DNA of 64,000 nucleotides from Pseudomonadota bacterium (GTDB taxonomy: Bacteria; Pseudomonadota; Alphaproteobacteria; Rhizobiales; Rhizobiaceae), in the NCBI GenBank assembly GCA_023404095.1, contig JAEYDD010000032.1, positions 1 to 64,000 of the forward strand, written 5' to 3'. Positions 16,966 through 27,417 of the stretch are shown in pieces (the stretch's first letter is position 1; each line of letters begins with the position of its first letter). The notes under the pieces were generated by a model. It worked only from the letters and a program-made list of their open reading frames with translations. It was not told the DNA's origin and did no database searches. The translations under genes were made by a program, and so were the position numbers.

Positions 16966-17706
16966 TCATATATGATCCGAAAGAGCCCTTGCAAAGGTCA
17001 AAACACGGACCTCCCCCGCCCCGCCGCGTATCAGGGCTCGCGTCGCCGCGGCAACCGTCGCACCCGTCGTATAGACATCGTCGACGAGCAGGATGCGCTT
17101 GCCGGCCAGTTCGACCCTGCCCTCTTCCGCAACCGAGAACGCTCCTTGCACGTTCTCCCGCCTGGCATTTGCGCTGAGGCCGATCTGCTGGCGGGTTCGC
17201 CGCTTGCGCTTGAGCACGCCGGTGGCCAGAGGTTTCCCGGTCTGGTGCGCGATCGCCCGCGCAAGCTCGGCGGCCTGGTTGAACTTGCGCGCCAGCAGGC
17301 GGTAGCGATGCAAGGGCACGGGGACGACGGCATCGCAATCTGCGATCAGGCCATCCGAAGCCCGCACCATCCATTGCCCCATCATCGGCGCGAGATCGGT
17401 GCGATCCCGATACTTCAGGCCGTGCACCAGATTGCGGGCAAGCCCGTCATGGACGACCGCGGAGCGCAGGCGCGTAAACGGCGGCGGATCCGCGATGGCA
17501 TCGGCGCACAGGATGCCGGGACCCAGGTCGTGGGCGAACGGAAGGCCGAGCACCTCGCAATAGGGCCGCTCGATGAACCGCAGCGAGGACCAGCACCGCG
17601 CGCAGATTCCTGCATGGCGCCCCAGGATCACCTGGCAGCCCGGGCAGCAGGGCGGATAGACGAAATCGAGCGCTCCCCGCGCCGCCTCACGCATGCGGCC
17701 CAGCAT
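16966..17706 (-). CDS. comF: ComF family protein
   Basis: Phosphoribosyltransferase-like protein of 246 residues linked in other bacteria to uptake and handling of single-stranded DNA. The N-terminus has a zinc-type cysteine cluster (YPPCCPGCQVILGRH and CARC) and the C-terminus the PRPP-binding loop LLVDDVYTTGAT. Two ATGs (17706 and 17694) are close; 17706 has an AAAGG-like ribosome site. It is the first gene of a run toward grxC and is divergent from the methyltransferase gene. Confidence 0.92.
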   Translation of the reverse strand: MLGRMREAARGALDFVYPPCCPGCQVILGRHAGICARCWSSLRFIERPYCEVLGLPFAHDLGPGILCADAIADPPPFTRLRSAVVHDGLARNLVHGLKYRDRTDLAPMMGQWMVRASDGLIADCDAVVPVPLHRYRLLARKFNQAAELARAIAHQTGKPLATGVLKRKRRTRQQIGLSANARRENVQGAFSVAEEGRVELAGKRILLVDDVYTTGATVAAATRALIRGGAGEVRVLTFARALSDHI

Positions 17707-17808
17707 GGCCTTTCGAAAATTGGCGGGATCGGTTTGCCTCACGCGGTTGACATTCCTATCTCCATACCGCCTTTGCAGGCGAGACACGCCCCTCAGCGCA
17801 TCGAACGA

Positions 17809-18696
17809 ATGGAATGTTCCTTGGAAGCGATCTTCGATCAAGCCCTGGTTGAAAAGAACCGTCTTCGCACGCTCAGATCGGATACGCCGCCGGCCGATTT
17901 CCTGCTGAAGATCGCCGCAGAGGAACTGTCCGAACGGCTGGCCGTTGTCGAACGCCAGTTCGAAACGGCAGCGGAAATTCACGGTTACACCGGCCTTGCG
18001 GCGCGGGCGCTCCTTGCGACGGGCAAGATCGGAAAGGTCACCCGCATCGAGACCCATGCCGCGTTTGCAGCGCCCGGCGATCACTTCAGCATGGCCCCGC
18101 TGGAGCAGCTGCCGTTGGAACCGGCGTCGATCAATCTGGCCGTATCGCCGCTTTCACTGCACCTGACCAACGACACGCCTGGCATGTTCGTCCAGATCCG
18201 GCGCGCGCTGAAGCCGGACGGCCTCTTTCTTGCCGCCGTCCCGGGCGCAGACACGCTGCAGGAACTTCGCGACGTGCTGCTGCAGACGGAGGTGGAGATG
18301 ACGGGCGGAGCCAGCCCGCGCGTCATCCCCTTCGCCGACATCCGCGACATCGGCGCCCTGCTGCAACGCGCGGGCTTCGCCCTGCCGGTGACGGACAAGG
18401 AGACGTATACCGTCCGCTACGATTCGCTGTTTGAGCTGATGCGCGACCTGCGGGCCATGGGCATGGCAAACCCGCTTGCCGCCCGAAGCCGCAAGCCGCC
18501 GGGGCGCTCATTTTTCCTGCGGGCAGCTGAACTGTATGCGCAACGCTATTCCGATCCGGACGGCCGCGTGCGCGCCACCTTCTCGATCATCTATCTGTCA
18601 GGATGGGCGCCGCACGAGAGCCAGCAAAAGCCGCTGAAGCCCGGTTCGGCAAAGACGCGCCTCGCCGACGCGCTCAAGGCGAAGACGTTCGACTGA
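17809..18696 (+). CDS. Methyltransferase-like protein related to NDUFAF5
   Basis: About 295 residues. The N-terminus (E-A-I-F-D-Q-A-L, then Arg-rich and FLLKIAAEELSERL) and the C-terminal half resemble bacterial relatives of the mitochondrial complex I assembly factor NDUFAF5. The usual SAM motif (DLGxGxG) is degenerate here: the corresponding stretch reads HGYTGLAARALLATG. It may modify a respiratory or other protein, but this is not shown. The ATG at 17809 has no clear ribosome site; a TTG at 17821 would give the family-like start M-E-A-I-F-D and is a serious alternative. Confidence 0.85.
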   Translation: MECSLEAIFDQALVEKNRLRTLRSDTPPADFLLKIAAEELSERLAVVERQFETAAEIHGYTGLAARALLATGKIGKVTRIETHAAFAAPGDHFSMAPLEQLPLEPASINLAVSPLSLHLTNDTPGMFVQIRRALKPDGLFLAAVPGADTLQELRDVLLQTEVEMTGGASPRVIPFADIRDIGALLQRAGFALPVTDKETYTVRYDSLFELMRDLRAMGMANPLAARSRKPPGRSFFLRAAELYAQRYSDPDGRVRATFSIIYLSGWAPHESQQKPLKPGSAKTRLADALKAKTFD

Positions 18697-18698
18697 CG

Positions 18699-18869
18699 TC
18701 AGCCCGCATTCACGATGGCATCGCGGATCGTGATGAACACGTTCAAGAGCTGGTCTCGGAAGGCGCTGAGCCCACCAAGAAGGCCGATGGAGATAAGTGC
18801 CGCCAGCAAGCCGTATTCCACGGCCGTTGCCCCGCTGCGATCGTTCATCAGAGCTTTCAGCACACGCAT
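18699..18869 (-). CDS. Flp/Fap-type pilin (type IVb prepilin)
   Basis: A 56-residue protein read directly from the minus strand. It starts MRVLKALMNDRSG and is followed by ATAVEYGLLAALISIG, the Flp prepilin signature: cleavage after Gly13, then Glu at +5 and Tyr at +6 of the mature protein, and a hydrophobic segment that forms the fibre core. A prepilin peptidase of the CpaA type would process it and the Tad/Cpa machinery would export it; neither is in this window. The ATG is preceded by GAGGT. It converges with the methyltransferase gene with a 2-base gap. A membrane protein gene lies upstream in the same direction. Confidence 0.9.
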   Translation of the reverse strand: MRVLKALMNDRSGATAVEYGLLAALISIGLLGGLSAFRDQLLNVFITIRDAIVNAG

Positions 18870-18934
18870 TACGACCTCGCTCGTTATACTCTGACGTCCC
18901 GGCGCGCGCCGTGGATCGTGAATGTTACGCCGTC

Positions 18935-19246
18935 TCAGCAGCCATTCTCGCCGACGATGCAGACGGCACCGGGCATTTCCTGCAGCACGCTCCGGCGAAC
19001 CGTGTAGCGTTTGCCTTCACTGCGCTGGGGAACCGAGCCGGTCGACATCATGTCGAAGTCGTCCGGAGACTGCGCCAGCATGCGCGTGTTCGTCCGCGAC
19101 GAAAGAACAGGCGCCAGCACGAGCGCCAGTGCGATCGCCGCCGTGCCGAACAGAAGCGCAAGGTTGAGCACGCCGATGCGGCCGTTGCCGGGAACCGACG
19201 TGAGATCCTTGTCCTGTACCGCTTTCCAGAATTCGTCGTCGCGCAT
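18935..19246 (-). CDS. Small single-span membrane protein of unknown function
   Basis: 103 residues, not recognised as a named family. The N-terminus is acidic (MRDDEFWKAVQDKDL), followed by one hydrophobic segment at about residues 26-49 and a C-terminal part of about 50 residues that ends in a Cys-containing motif (AVCIVGENGC). The topology suggests a short cytoplasmic head and a periplasmic tail. It lies 65 bases upstream of the Flp pilin gene in the same direction and may share a transcript with it. Confidence 0.75.
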   Translation of the reverse strand: MRDDEFWKAVQDKDLTSVPGNGRIGVLNLALLFGTAAIALALVLAPVLSSRTNTRMLAQSPDDFDMMSTGSVPQRSEGKRYTVRRSVLQEMPGAVCIVGENGC

Positions 19247-19376
19247 TGTCTTGTCTCTCGATGGGACATCCTAAAGGCGCCTGCATCCGGGATGTGTGCG
19301 CCTGCTCAAATGCCTTGCCTGCCGCGCACAAAACCAGGGTCAGCACGCGCCAGCGGGGTCATTTTAAGTGCAAGGG

Positions 19377-19401
19377 AATAAACGTTCGATTAACGAACGC
19401 T
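19377..19401 (-). terminator. Hairpin after mutT, possible terminator
   Basis: On the minus strand CGTTCG-TTAAT-CGAACG (19399-19383) is followed by a T-rich TTTATT, 29 bases after the mutT stop. Wobble pairing extends the stem to about 8 bp. It fits a modest intrinsic terminator for mutT. The same bases also contain TAAA-N7-TTAA, so a protein-binding site is a competing reading. Confidence 0.45.
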
Positions 19402-19427
19402 CGAAAAGGCGCTGAAGTAATCCAAAA

Positions 19428-19844
19428 TCACAACAGGTCCATCAGATAGGGGATCAGCGGCTCGTCAGCCGGAGGCATCGGGTAGTCGCGCAGCATTTTC
19501 GGCTTGACCCACTTCACCGCCTGTCCCTCCCGGCCATGCGCGGTTCCCTCGAACCGACGGCAGACATAGAGGGGCATCAGGAGATGAAAATCGTCGTAGC
19601 TGTGGCTGGCAAACGTCAGCGGCGCCAGGCATGCGACCTTCGTGGTCACGCCGAGCTCTTCCTGCAATTCGCGGATCAAAGTCTCCTCGGGCGTCTCCCC
19701 GGGCTCCACCTTGCCGCCAGGAAACTCCCACAGTCCGGCAAGCGACTTGCCCTCCGGCCGTTGCGCCAGAAGAATGCGCCCGTCTGCATCGATCAGCGCG
19801 CAGGCGGCGACAAGCAGGATCTTGCGCGAGGGTGTCTCGGTCAT
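19428..19844 (-). CDS. mutT: 8-oxo-dGTP diphosphatase (MutT-type Nudix hydrolase)
   Basis: 138-residue Nudix hydrolase that clears oxidised guanine nucleotides before they are built into DNA. The Nudix box is complete (GGKVEPGETPEETLIRELQE plus ELGV). The start is the ATG that overlaps the stop of the upstream GNAT gene (ATGA), which indicates translational coupling. Last gene of the minus-strand series argJ-GNAT-mutT. Confidence 0.95.
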   Translation of the reverse strand: MTETPSRKILLVAACALIDADGRILLAQRPEGKSLAGLWEFPGGKVEPGETPEETLIRELQEELGVTTKVACLAPLTFASHSYDDFHLLMPLYVCRRFEGTAHGREGQAVKWVKPKMLRDYPMPPADEPLIPYLMDLL

Positions 19845-20653
19845 CGCGCCACCGGGCCGCGATAGATGTAGCGATAGACTTCGCTGAAACCGGCCTTGCG
19901 ATAGAGCGCGCCAGCCGGCCCGTTGTCGAGTTCGGCCTGCACCCATACGCGCCTGGCGCCGCGCAGCCTTGCCCAGCGCATCGACGAATGCAGGATAGCC
20001 GCACCGATGCCGCGTCCACGCGACTGCGGCGCGACGGCGAGCTGCAGGATGCCGGCGAGATCGTTGTCGTGGATAGCGAGCGACACCGCCGTGGGGCCCG
20101 AGTCCGGATCCTCGAAGATGAACAGTCCCGCTTCCGGGATGATTGCATTGATGATCTCGGTCAGCCCCGGCTTCAGTGCCGGGTCGTCACCGGACACGCG
20201 AATGCGCGCATCGACGAAGCGCCCGACATCGCGGCTCGGCAGATGCTCCAGTCCATCGGGATCCGTGATCAACGGCTCCGAGAGATCTGCAACCATGACC
20301 GCCGTCTCGCCCACCCGGCCCCAGCCCTGGTGATCCATCAGTTGGACGAGGGCCGGCGGGGTCAGCGGCGTCTGCCGCACGAGCAAAGGGCGCCCGTAGT
20401 CGGCAAAGCGCTTGGCGGCCTTCTCGAGCCGCACCGCCATGTCACGGACGTCGGAGGGATCGAGCGGATTGACGGAGTTCAGCCGCTTGGAAGGATGGCC
20501 GGCATTCAGCCGGATCAGCCAGCTCCCGTCATACTGGGTGGAAGCTGCCGGCCAGGCGCGGAAGCCGACCGCTTCAAGCCGGCGAACGCTTGCCAGATCG
20601 GCCATGGCATTCTTCTCCCTGAAGCGAAGGATGGCGGTATCGGTCACAGTCAT
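19841..20653 (-). CDS. GNAT family N-acetyltransferase
   Basis: 270-residue protein with a C-terminal GNAT domain: the acetyl-CoA loop is QSRGRGIGAAIL and is followed by AELDNGPAGALYRKAGF, typical of family members. The N-terminal half resembles a second, degenerate GNAT fold. Substrate unknown. The start is the ATG at 20653, 13 bases after the argJ stop. It overlaps mutT by 4 bases. Placement after argJ is a conserved rhizobial order, but a role in arginine synthesis is not implied by the sequence. Confidence 0.9.
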   Translation of the reverse strand: MTVTDTAILRFREKNAMADLASVRRLEAVGFRAWPAASTQYDGSWLIRLNAGHPSKRLNSVNPLDPSDVRDMAVRLEKAAKRFADYGRPLLVRQTPLTPPALVQLMDHQGWGRVGETAVMVADLSEPLITDPDGLEHLPSRDVGRFVDARIRVSGDDPALKPGLTEIINAIIPEAGLFIFEDPDSGPTAVSLAIHDNDLAGILQLAVAPQSRGRGIGAAILHSSMRWARLRGARRVWVQAELDNGPAGALYRKAGFSEVYRYIYRGPVAR

Positions 20654-20666
20654 TGCATCCCGATCT

Positions 20667-21908
20667 TCAGCTGCGGTAGTCGCCATTGATTTCGACATAT
20701 TCCTTGGTGAGGTCACAGGTCCAGACCGTCGCCTTGCCCGAACCGAGGCCGATATCGACGCGGACGGCTATGTCCTCTTCCTTCATCACGGCGGAAGCAG
20801 CGGCCTCCGAATAGTCGGGATCACGCTCGCCGTTCACGGCCACGCGGACGTCGCCGAACCAGATCGCCAGGCGGTCGCGGTCAGCCATCTCGCCGGATTT
20901 GCCGACCGCCATCACGATACGGCCCCAGTTGGCGTCCTCGCCGGCGACGGCCGTCTTGACGAGCGGCGAATTGGCGATGGAGAGCGCGATGCGCTTGGCG
21001 GCAGTGTCGCTCTCCGCACCCTCGACGGTGATTGCCACCATCTTGCGGGCGCCTTCGCCGTCCCGCACGACCTGCAGCGCAAGGTCCTTCAAAAGGTCGT
21101 TCAGCGCAGCCTTGAAATCGGACAGCGCCGGATCGGAGGGACCGGAGACGGGTTTCTGCCCATCCGCCCTGGCCGCGCCCGTCGCAAAAAGCATCAGCGT
21201 GTCGGATGTGGAAGTGTCGCTGTCCACCGTCACCGAGTTGAACGTCGGCTCGACGCCTTCCGACAGCAGCGCCTGCAGTGTTGCGGCCGGAAGATCGGCA
21301 TCGGTGACGACAAACGAAAGCATGGTCGCCATGTCGGGCGCGATCATGCCTGCCCCCTTGGCGATACCGTTGATTCGGACGGTCACTTCACCGATCCGGG
21401 CAGAGCGCGTAGCGACCTTCGGATAGGTGTCGGTGGTCATGATCGCCTTGGCGGCCTCGAACCAGAAGTCGTCGGTCGCCGATACGGCAAGCCCATCGAG
21501 CACGCCGGAAAACTTGGTCGCATCCAGCGGCTCGCCGATGACCCCGGTGGAAGCGAGGAAGACCTCGCTTTCGCTGCAGCCGACCGCGCTCGCCGCGGCA
21601 GCCGCCGTCATTGCTGTCGATTCGCGCCCCTTTTTGCCTGTGAAAGCGTTCGCGTTGCCAGAATTGACCACGACCGCGCGCGCCCGGCCCGCCGGAAGGT
21701 TGGCCCGGCAGAAATCCACCGGCGCGGACGGACACTTGGAGCGCGTGAACACGCCGGCGACCGAGGCCGGCTCATCGAACACCATCATCAGGACATCGGT
21801 ACGTCCCTTGTACTTGATGCCGGCGGCGGCGGTTGCCATGCGCACGCCGCGGACGGGAGGCATCTCGGCATAGGATTTGGGAGCGAGCGGAGAGACGGAA
21901 CCGGACAT
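20667..21908 (-). CDS. argJ: Bifunctional ornithine acetyltransferase / N-acetylglutamate synthase
   Basis: Moves acetyl groups from N-acetylornithine to glutamate, closing the acetyl cycle of arginine synthesis, and may also make N-acetylglutamate from acetyl-CoA. The 413-residue precursor carries the self-cleavage site in KGAGMIAPDMATML: Thr195 becomes the N-terminal nucleophile of the beta chain. The start is the ATG of M-S-G-S-V-S-P-L, with argH found elsewhere in this window at 48.9 kb. It lies between the PpiC gene and the GNAT gene. Confidence 0.97.
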   Translation of the reverse strand: MSGSVSPLAPKSYAEMPPVRGVRMATAAAGIKYKGRTDVLMMVFDEPASVAGVFTRSKCPSAPVDFCRANLPAGRARAVVVNSGNANAFTGKKGRESTAMTAAAAASAVGCSESEVFLASTGVIGEPLDATKFSGVLDGLAVSATDDFWFEAAKAIMTTDTYPKVATRSARIGEVTVRINGIAKGAGMIAPDMATMLSFVVTDADLPAATLQALLSEGVEPTFNSVTVDSDTSTSDTLMLFATGAARADGQKPVSGPSDPALSDFKAALNDLLKDLALQVVRDGEGARKMVAITVEGAESDTAAKRIALSIANSPLVKTAVAGEDANWGRIVMAVGKSGEMADRDRLAIWFGDVRVAVNGERDPDYSEAAASAVMKEEDIAVRVDIGLGSGKATVWTCDLTKEYVEINGDYRS

Positions 21909-21931
21909 GAGACTTCCCGTAAGCAATGGAA

Positions 21932-21952
21932 GACCCGCCACGAGGGCGGGTC
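21932..21952 (-). terminator. Stem-loop between the PpiC gene and argJ
   Basis: GACCCGCC / GGCGGGTC forms a perfect 8-bp stem with a 5-base loop in the 54-base gap between the PpiC stop and the argJ start. There is no T-run, so it is more likely a partial terminator or mRNA stabiliser that sets different levels for the two genes. Confidence 0.45.
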
Positions 21953-21962
21953 ATTGGCAGGA

Positions 21963-22853
21963 CTACTTGTTCTGTTCGGCCGGCTGGCCCTCTGCCGCCG
22001 GCTGGGGATTGCTGATCTCGTCATAGGCCTTCTTCAGGGCCGGGTCTTCGATCTCGACGGTCGATGCGGCCTTTGCTGCGTCGAGAAGTGCGACGTACTT
22101 GTCGCGCATCAGAAGCTGGCGGACCTGCGGCTCGACCTGCTCCAGCGTCGGCGGCGCCTGGTTGCGCTTGTCCTCGACGAGAATGACATGGTAGCCGAAC
22201 TGCGTCTTCACCGGCTCCTTGGTATAGGCACCCTTTTCGAGTGCGAACGCCGCCACCTCGAATTCCGGAACCATACGGCCCTTGGTGAAATAGCCGAGAT
22301 CGCCGCCCTCGGCGGCCGCGTCGGTCGATTTTTCCTTGGCGAGCTCGGCGAAGTCCTTGCCGCCATCCAGCGCCGCGATGACGTCCTTGGCTTCCTGCTC
22401 GGTCTTGACCAGGATGTGACGCGCCTTCACTTCTTCCTGCGGCTCGATCGCTGCGATTTCCTTTTCGTAGCGCGCCTTCACCTCTTCCGGCGTAATCGCG
22501 TCGACGACATGTTTCTTGAAGTAGGCGTTGTGCAGTTCACGCTCGGTCAGGAAAGCGACGCGCTGCTTGAACAGCTCGTCGTTCTCAAGGCCTTCCTTGG
22601 TTGCGCCGGCGGCAAGCACCTTCACGTCGATGATTGCGGAGAGCGCGGCGACCTTCTTCTGCTCCGGCGGCAGGTTTGCCAGCTGCGGGTCGAGGCCTGC
22701 GGTCGCCAGATCGATTTCGGACTGGCGGACTTCGACGCCGCCGACCTTCGCCACGACGGGATCGGTGGCGTCCTGCGCCGAGGCCGCGCCATGAGCCGCC
22801 GCGATCGCAATCAGCGCAACGGCTGCGAGCTTGCTGTATTTGAACATTCTCAT
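21963..22853 (-). CDS. Periplasmic PpiC-type (parvulin) peptidylprolyl isomerase
   Basis: Exported folding helper of 296 residues. The N-terminus is a Sec signal peptide (hydrophobic KLAAVALIAIAAAHGAASA, likely cut after ASA), followed by a SurA-like N-terminal helical domain and a parvulin domain at about 130-235 (KARHILVKTEQEA ... GGDLGYFTKGRMVPEFE ... TQFGYHVILV). The C-terminus is Pro/Gln-rich. Two ATGs (22853 and 22847) are possible; AAAGG precedes both. It is divergent from secA, whose product would export it. Confidence 0.93.
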   Translation of the reverse strand: MRMFKYSKLAAVALIAIAAAHGAASAQDATDPVVAKVGGVEVRQSEIDLATAGLDPQLANLPPEQKKVAALSAIIDVKVLAAGATKEGLENDELFKQRVAFLTERELHNAYFKKHVVDAITPEEVKARYEKEIAAIEPQEEVKARHILVKTEQEAKDVIAALDGGKDFAELAKEKSTDAAAEGGDLGYFTKGRMVPEFEVAAFALEKGAYTKEPVKTQFGYHVILVEDKRNQAPPTLEQVEPQVRQLLMRDKYVALLDAAKAASTVEIEDPALKKAYDEISNPQPAAEGQPAEQNK

Positions 22854-22946
22854 AAACCTTTCAGGGTCCACCAATCTCGGATCGAAATCGGCTCTCAATC
22901 GGTTCAACAGCACCGGAATGTGGCGGTTGTGTAACCGAATGCGCCG

Positions 22947-22975
22947 TTGACATCATTCGACCCCCCTCTTATCTG
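22947..22975 (+). promoter_or_regulatory. Candidate sigma-70 promoter of secA
   Basis: TTGACA at 22947-22952 followed by a 17-base spacer and TATCTG at 22970-22975. The -35 box is perfect and the -10 box shares its first three bases with the consensus. It lies about 105 bases before the secA start codon. Confidence 0.4.
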
Positions 22976-23081
22976 TCACGCAATCCCGCGTCCAGAACGT
23001 TTCCGGGCGTTTCAAGTGGTTTGCACGCACCATCGTCGGCCCGAAAGAAGCGCCTTCGACAGAGAAGAAAGGACCATCCCG

Positions 23082-25799
<2,718 letters not shown>

Positions 25800-25824
25800 G
25801 GCAAGCCGCAAAATTCAAAGTGTG

Positions 25825-25844
25825 ATGCCGCCTCCGGGCGGCAT
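25825..25844 (+). terminator. Stem-loop after secA
   Basis: ATGCCGCC / GGCGGCAT is a perfect 8-bp stem with a TCCG tetraloop, starting 25 bases after the secA stop. The sequence after it is only mildly T-rich, so termination may be incomplete. A second dyad (CACGGTT / AACCGTG, 25922-25939) lies 7 bases before the flippase ATG and may be regulatory. Confidence 0.55.
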
Positions 25845-25946
25845 TACTGCTTCCGGTAACCCTCCGCGCGCCGATCGGCGGTGCACATTCCCGTCCCAAG
25901 CGATCTCTCGCAGCGGCTGCCCACGGTTTGTTAACCGTGATCTGGC

Positions 25947-27416
25947 ATGACTACGCGGGTATTTTCTGTTTTGCGTAGCGTGCGGGTTCCTGTGTTCATG
26001 GCGGTGATTCAGTCGGCGGAGAAATTGCTGCCAAACGGTCTGCGCCGCAGGGTTGGCCCCCTCAGGCGGCAGCTCGCCGAGGCATTTTCCGGCAACGCAC
26101 CGCACAACCTCGCCCAGCGTATGGCCCTGATCGCGTTTGCGATCCGCGTGGCGAGCGCTGCCATCGCTTTCATTTCCCAGATCATCATGGCCCGCATGAT
26201 GGGCGAATTCGAATACGGCATCTTCGTCTTCGTCTGGGTTCTGGTGATCATCTTCGGCAACCTTTCCTGCCTCGGATTTCACTCGACTGTCATCCGCTTC
26301 CTGCCGCATTACAGCGCGCAGAACGCGCATCCGGAGATTCGCGGGCTGACGTCGGCGGCGCGGACCTTCTCGATGCTCTCGGCCACCGCGCTCGCCACCG
26401 TCGGGCTTCTCGCCCTGTGGCTGCTGCGCGATCGCGTCGAGAGCTTCTATGTCGTCCCGGTCTTCCTCGGCATCTTCTGCCTGCCGATGATCGCACTCGG
26501 CGACGTGCTGGAGGGCACCGCCCGCGCGCACAGCTGGGCCATCGCGGCACTCAGCCCCACCTACATCGTCCGCCCGCTCCTCATCCTCGCTTTCATGGTG
26601 GCTGCGGTGACGGCAGGCGCCGAACACACCGCGCAGACGGCAATGGCGGCCGCGCTGGCCGCGACCTACCTGACTTCGCTTTTCCAGTTCTTCGATGTCG
26701 GCCGCCGCCTCCATCGCACCTATAGCCGCGGACCGCGGAGGATCGAGTTCTCCACCTGGATCAGGATGTCGCTGCCGATCTTCCTTATCGAGGGCTTCGG
26801 CTTCCTGCTGACCAATTCCGACGTCGTCGTCGTCGGCCTCGTGCTCGATCCGGAAAGTGTCGCAATCTACTATGCGGCGGCCAAGACGATGGCGCTTGTC
26901 CATTTTGTCCTGTTCGCCGTGAAGGCGGCCGCCGCACCGCGATTTGCCGCCCTCTACGGGCAAGGCGACCGCGAGGGCCTTGCCGCCTTCGCAGGCGAGA
27001 CGGTGCGCTGGAGCTTCTGGCCCTCACTTGCCGTCGGCCTCGGGGTCCTGCTGGTCGGGCACTTCCTGCTTTCGCTATTCGGCCCCGCGTTTACGGCCGG
27101 CTATGGCGTCATGGTCATCCTACTGGTCGGCATCCTTGCCAAGGCTTCCGTAGGCCCCGGTGAGGTGCTTCTGATGATGGCGGGACAGCAGAAGCTTTGC
27201 ATGGTGCTCTATGCCGTGGCACTCGCGGCCAATATCGGCCTCAACGTCGCCTTGATCCCGCCCTTCGGTATCGATGGGGCTGCGATCGCCACAGCGGGCG
27301 CAATGGCAATCGAGGCAGCCCTCCTCTATGCCGCCGTGCGCCGCATGCTCGGCATCACCATCTTTGCGTTCGCAAGCCCGGCAACGGCTGCGGCACGACG
27401 AGACAGGACGGAATGA
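25947..27416 (+). CDS. Polysaccharide/lipid-linked oligosaccharide flippase (MOP superfamily)
   Basis: Integral membrane protein of 489 residues with about 12-14 hydrophobic segments and the general look of Wzx/MATE-like flippases (for example FISQIIMARMMGEFEYGIFVF near the first spans). Such proteins move lipid-linked glycans across the inner membrane. The first 60 residues are basic and cytoplasmic; an internal ATG at 25998 is an alternative start. One base separates its stop from the BioF2-like acetyltransferase gene, so the two form an operon and probably act on the same surface polysaccharide. The cargo is unknown. Confidence 0.87.
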   Translation: MTTRVFSVLRSVRVPVFMAVIQSAEKLLPNGLRRRVGPLRRQLAEAFSGNAPHNLAQRMALIAFAIRVASAAIAFISQIIMARMMGEFEYGIFVFVWVLVIIFGNLSCLGFHSTVIRFLPHYSAQNAHPEIRGLTSAARTFSMLSATALATVGLLALWLLRDRVESFYVVPVFLGIFCLPMIALGDVLEGTARAHSWAIAALSPTYIVRPLLILAFMVAAVTAGAEHTAQTAMAAALAATYLTSLFQFFDVGRRLHRTYSRGPRRIEFSTWIRMSLPIFLIEGFGFLLTNSDVVVVGLVLDPESVAIYYAAAKTMALVHFVLFAVKAAAAPRFAALYGQGDREGLAAFAGETVRWSFWPSLAVGLGVLLVGHFLLSLFGPAFTAGYGVMVILLVGILAKASVGPGEVLLMMAGQQKLCMVLYAVALAANIGLNVALIPPFGIDGAAIATAGAMAIEAALLYAAVRRMLGITIFAFASPATAAARRDRTE

Positions 27417-27417
27417 C

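Noticed and set aside
20412..22934. 840-codon plus-strand open frame across argJ and the PpiC gene
   Set aside because: Antisense shadow of two certain genes with high GC at third positions.
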